6,236 nt of DNA from Candidatus Pygmaiobacter gallistercoris (GTDB lineage Bacteria > Bacillota > Clostridia > Oscillospirales > Ruminococcaceae), in the NCBI GenBank assembly GCA_019113125.1, contig DXIA01000046.1, positions 1 to 6,236 of the forward strand, given 5' to 3'. This document shows positions 5,131 through 6,236 of the stretch, piece after piece. Under the pieces are notes generated by a model. It had not been told where the DNA came from and ran no database searches. It saw only the letters and a list, made by a program, of their open reading frames with translations. How positions within the stretch are numbered: position 1 is the stretch's first letter; each line of letters starts with the position of its first letter. Position numbers and translations under genes: made by a program.

Positions 5131-5160
5131 ATTATAGCGCGCGCGGGCGCGGGGTGTCAA
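5131..5160 (-). promoter_or_regulatory. Consensus promoter for the trpS T-box transcript
   Basis: On the minus strand TTGACA (5160-5155) and TATAAT (5136-5131) are perfect consensus boxes with an 18-bp spacer made only of G and C. Transcription would begin near 5124. The -35 box overlaps the TGA stop codon (5159-5157) of the upstream aminotransferase gene, so trpS has its own promoter despite the tight layout. Confidence 0.92.
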
Positions 5161-6236
5161 GCAAGTCCCTCTGCGTAGTCGGAGAGCTTTGCAAGCCCTT
5201 CCTGCAGCTCCCGGGTCCCACATCCATACCCCAGCCGGAAACTCTTCTCCTCTCCAAAGCAATCCCCCGGTACCACCAGGGCGCCGGTCTGCTCGAGCAG
5301 TCCGCGGCAAAAACTGACCGAATCAAGATCGAAATCATACCGGATCAGCGCGGTGGTGCCGGCCCTCGGCGGCAGCAGGGAGAACTTCGGGTTTTCTTTC
5401 ACCCATCCCAGCAGCAGCCCGAGGTTGGTTTTGACCAGTTCGATGTTCCGCGCGAGAATCTTCTCCTTATTCTGCAGCGCCAGCGCCGCGATCTGCTCAT
5501 CCAGCATCCCGCAGCTGATCAGGCTGTAATCCCGATGGGAGAGGCAGGCTCTGCGCACCGTGTCATCCCGGGTGGCGATCCAGCCCAGCCGGATACCGGC
5601 CATCGAAAAGACCTTGGACATGCTGCTCACGCTGATTCCCTTTTCATAGAGATCGGCGACCGATGCGGTCATCCCGCCGTCCTGGTTCAGTCCCCGGTAG
5701 ACCTCGTCGCAGAGCAGCCATGCGCCGGCCGACCGCGCGATGCCGACAATCTCCTCCAGCATGTTCTGATCCATCAGCGCGCCGGTGGGGTTGTTCGGGT
5801 TATTGATGCAGATCATCTTCACCCCGCCCGCTGCCATCCGGCGCAGCTCTCCGAGATCCGGCAGCCAGCCGTTTTCCTCCCGCAGCCGGAGCAGCTCCAC
5901 CTTCGCCCCGAAAGAGGCCGGGATCGAGTAGAGCTGCTGGTAGGTCGGCAGCACCGAGATCACCCGGTCTTCCGGCTCGGTCAGAGAATAGAAGATCAGA
6001 TGATTTGCCCCCGCCGCCCCGTGGGTGGCGATGATCTGATCGGGCCGGATGGTGCGGTAGAGCCCGCAGATTCCCCCGAGGTAGCCCGGTGCACCGACAA
6101 TGTCCCCATAGGTCAGTCGGCGGGATGCGAGCTGATCGAGAAATTCCTGACGCGGTGCCCCACAGAGCGCAAGCAGCTGCTCGAGCGAGATCGAGTCGAC
6201 ACAGGTCTCTGCGATGTTGCAGCTGGCCTGTGTCTC
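5157..6236 (-). CDS. Class I/II PLP-dependent aminotransferase (5' end cut)
   Basis: The frame is open to the window edge; 359 residues are visible and only a short N-terminal piece, perhaps 15-25 residues by family length, is missing. It has the aspartate-aminotransferase fold type I: THGAAGANHLIF (about visible residues 71-82, cofactor phosphate region), NNPNNPTG (145-152), DEVYRG (177-182, Asp and Tyr contacting the PLP ring) and SSMSKVFSMAGIRLGW (Lys208, the Schiff-base lysine). FRLGYG near the end carries the likely substrate-carboxylate Arg (about 334). The NIAETCVDSIS segment near the start is typical of a clostridial branch annotated only as aminotransferase; some relatives are labelled capreomycidine-synthase-like. 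The exact substrate cannot be read from the sequence. The GTG at 5963 is internal, not a start. It lies upstream of trpS in the same direction but is separated by the trpS promoter and T-box. Confidence 0.92.
   Translation of the reverse strand, partial: ETQASCNIAETCVDSISLEQLLALCGAPRQEFLDQLASRRLTYGDIVGAPGYLGGICGLYRTIRPDQIIATHGAAGANHLIFYSLTEPEDRVISVLPTYQQLYSIPASFGAKVELLRLREENGWLPDLGELRRMAAGGVKMICINNPNNPTGALMDQNMLEEIVGIARSAGAWLLCDEVYRGLNQDGGMTASVADLYEKGISVSSMSKVFSMAGIRLGWIATRDDTVRRACLSHRDYSLISCGMLDEQIAALALQNKEKILARNIELVKTNLGLLLGWVKENPKFSLLPPRAGTTALIRYDFDLDSVSFCRGLLEQTGALVVPGDCFGEEKSFRLGYGCGTRELQEGLAKLSDYAEGLA

Overview
The window looks like chromosomal DNA from a G+C-rich Firmicute, probably a Clostridia member near Oscillospiraceae/Ruminococcaceae. 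The evidence is a T-box leader on a tryptophanyl-tRNA synthetase gene, strong AGGAGG ribosome sites, sigma-A type promoters, a YpsA-type SLOG protein, and a tocopherol-cyclase-like protein of a kind I associate with clostridia. The taxon is inferred from gene content and style, not from a marker gene. No rRNA, tRNA, CRISPR array, transposase or phage gene is visible.

Left part (1-1800, plus strand). A 79-aa protein with two membrane helices (198-437) is followed by a stem-loop-rich tail ending in a clear intrinsic terminator (504-529). Next comes a probable two-gene unit: a tocopherol-cyclase-family protein (647-1513) and, 20 bp later, a 71-aa helical protein resembling half of a ferritin-like domain (1534-1749). 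A strong bidirectional terminator (1760-1795) separates this unit from the convergent tspO-like gene.

Middle (1799-3414). A TspO/MBR membrane protein (minus strand, 1799-2275) is divergent from a bacteriohemerythrin gene with a near-consensus promoter (TTGACA, 17 bp, TATGAT). The hemerythrin reading frame seems to be shifted at a run of six G (2770-2775). Moving to the other frame after that run gives a 136-aa protein of normal family length, whose TAA touches the ribosome site of the next gene, a YpsA/DUF1273 SLOG-family protein (2842-3414). TspO (porphyrin binding) and hemerythrin (diiron oxygen binding) suggest an oxygen/haem theme, but that link is an inference.

Intergenic block (3415-3827). 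This is 413 bp with no convincing gene, lower G+C than its neighbours in its left half, and at least seven stem-loops. Three of these share a similar apex (CCATTCGG, CCATTCGT, CCGTTCCGG). It is the least explained part of the window: a candidate structured RNA or small non-autonomous repeat element.

Right part (3828-6236, minus strand). trpS (3828-4817) encodes a complete 329-aa tryptophanyl-tRNA synthetase with a C-x20-C-x6-C-x2-C cysteine set resembling the iron-sulfur site of the Thermotoga enzyme. Its ~300-nt leader is a well-formed T-box with a TGG specifier, a UGGC bulge and a 13-bp terminator. The leader is driven by a TTGACA/TATAAT promoter whose -35 box overlaps the stop codon of the upstream gene. 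That upstream gene is a class I PLP-dependent aminotransferase, cut at its N-terminus by the window edge.
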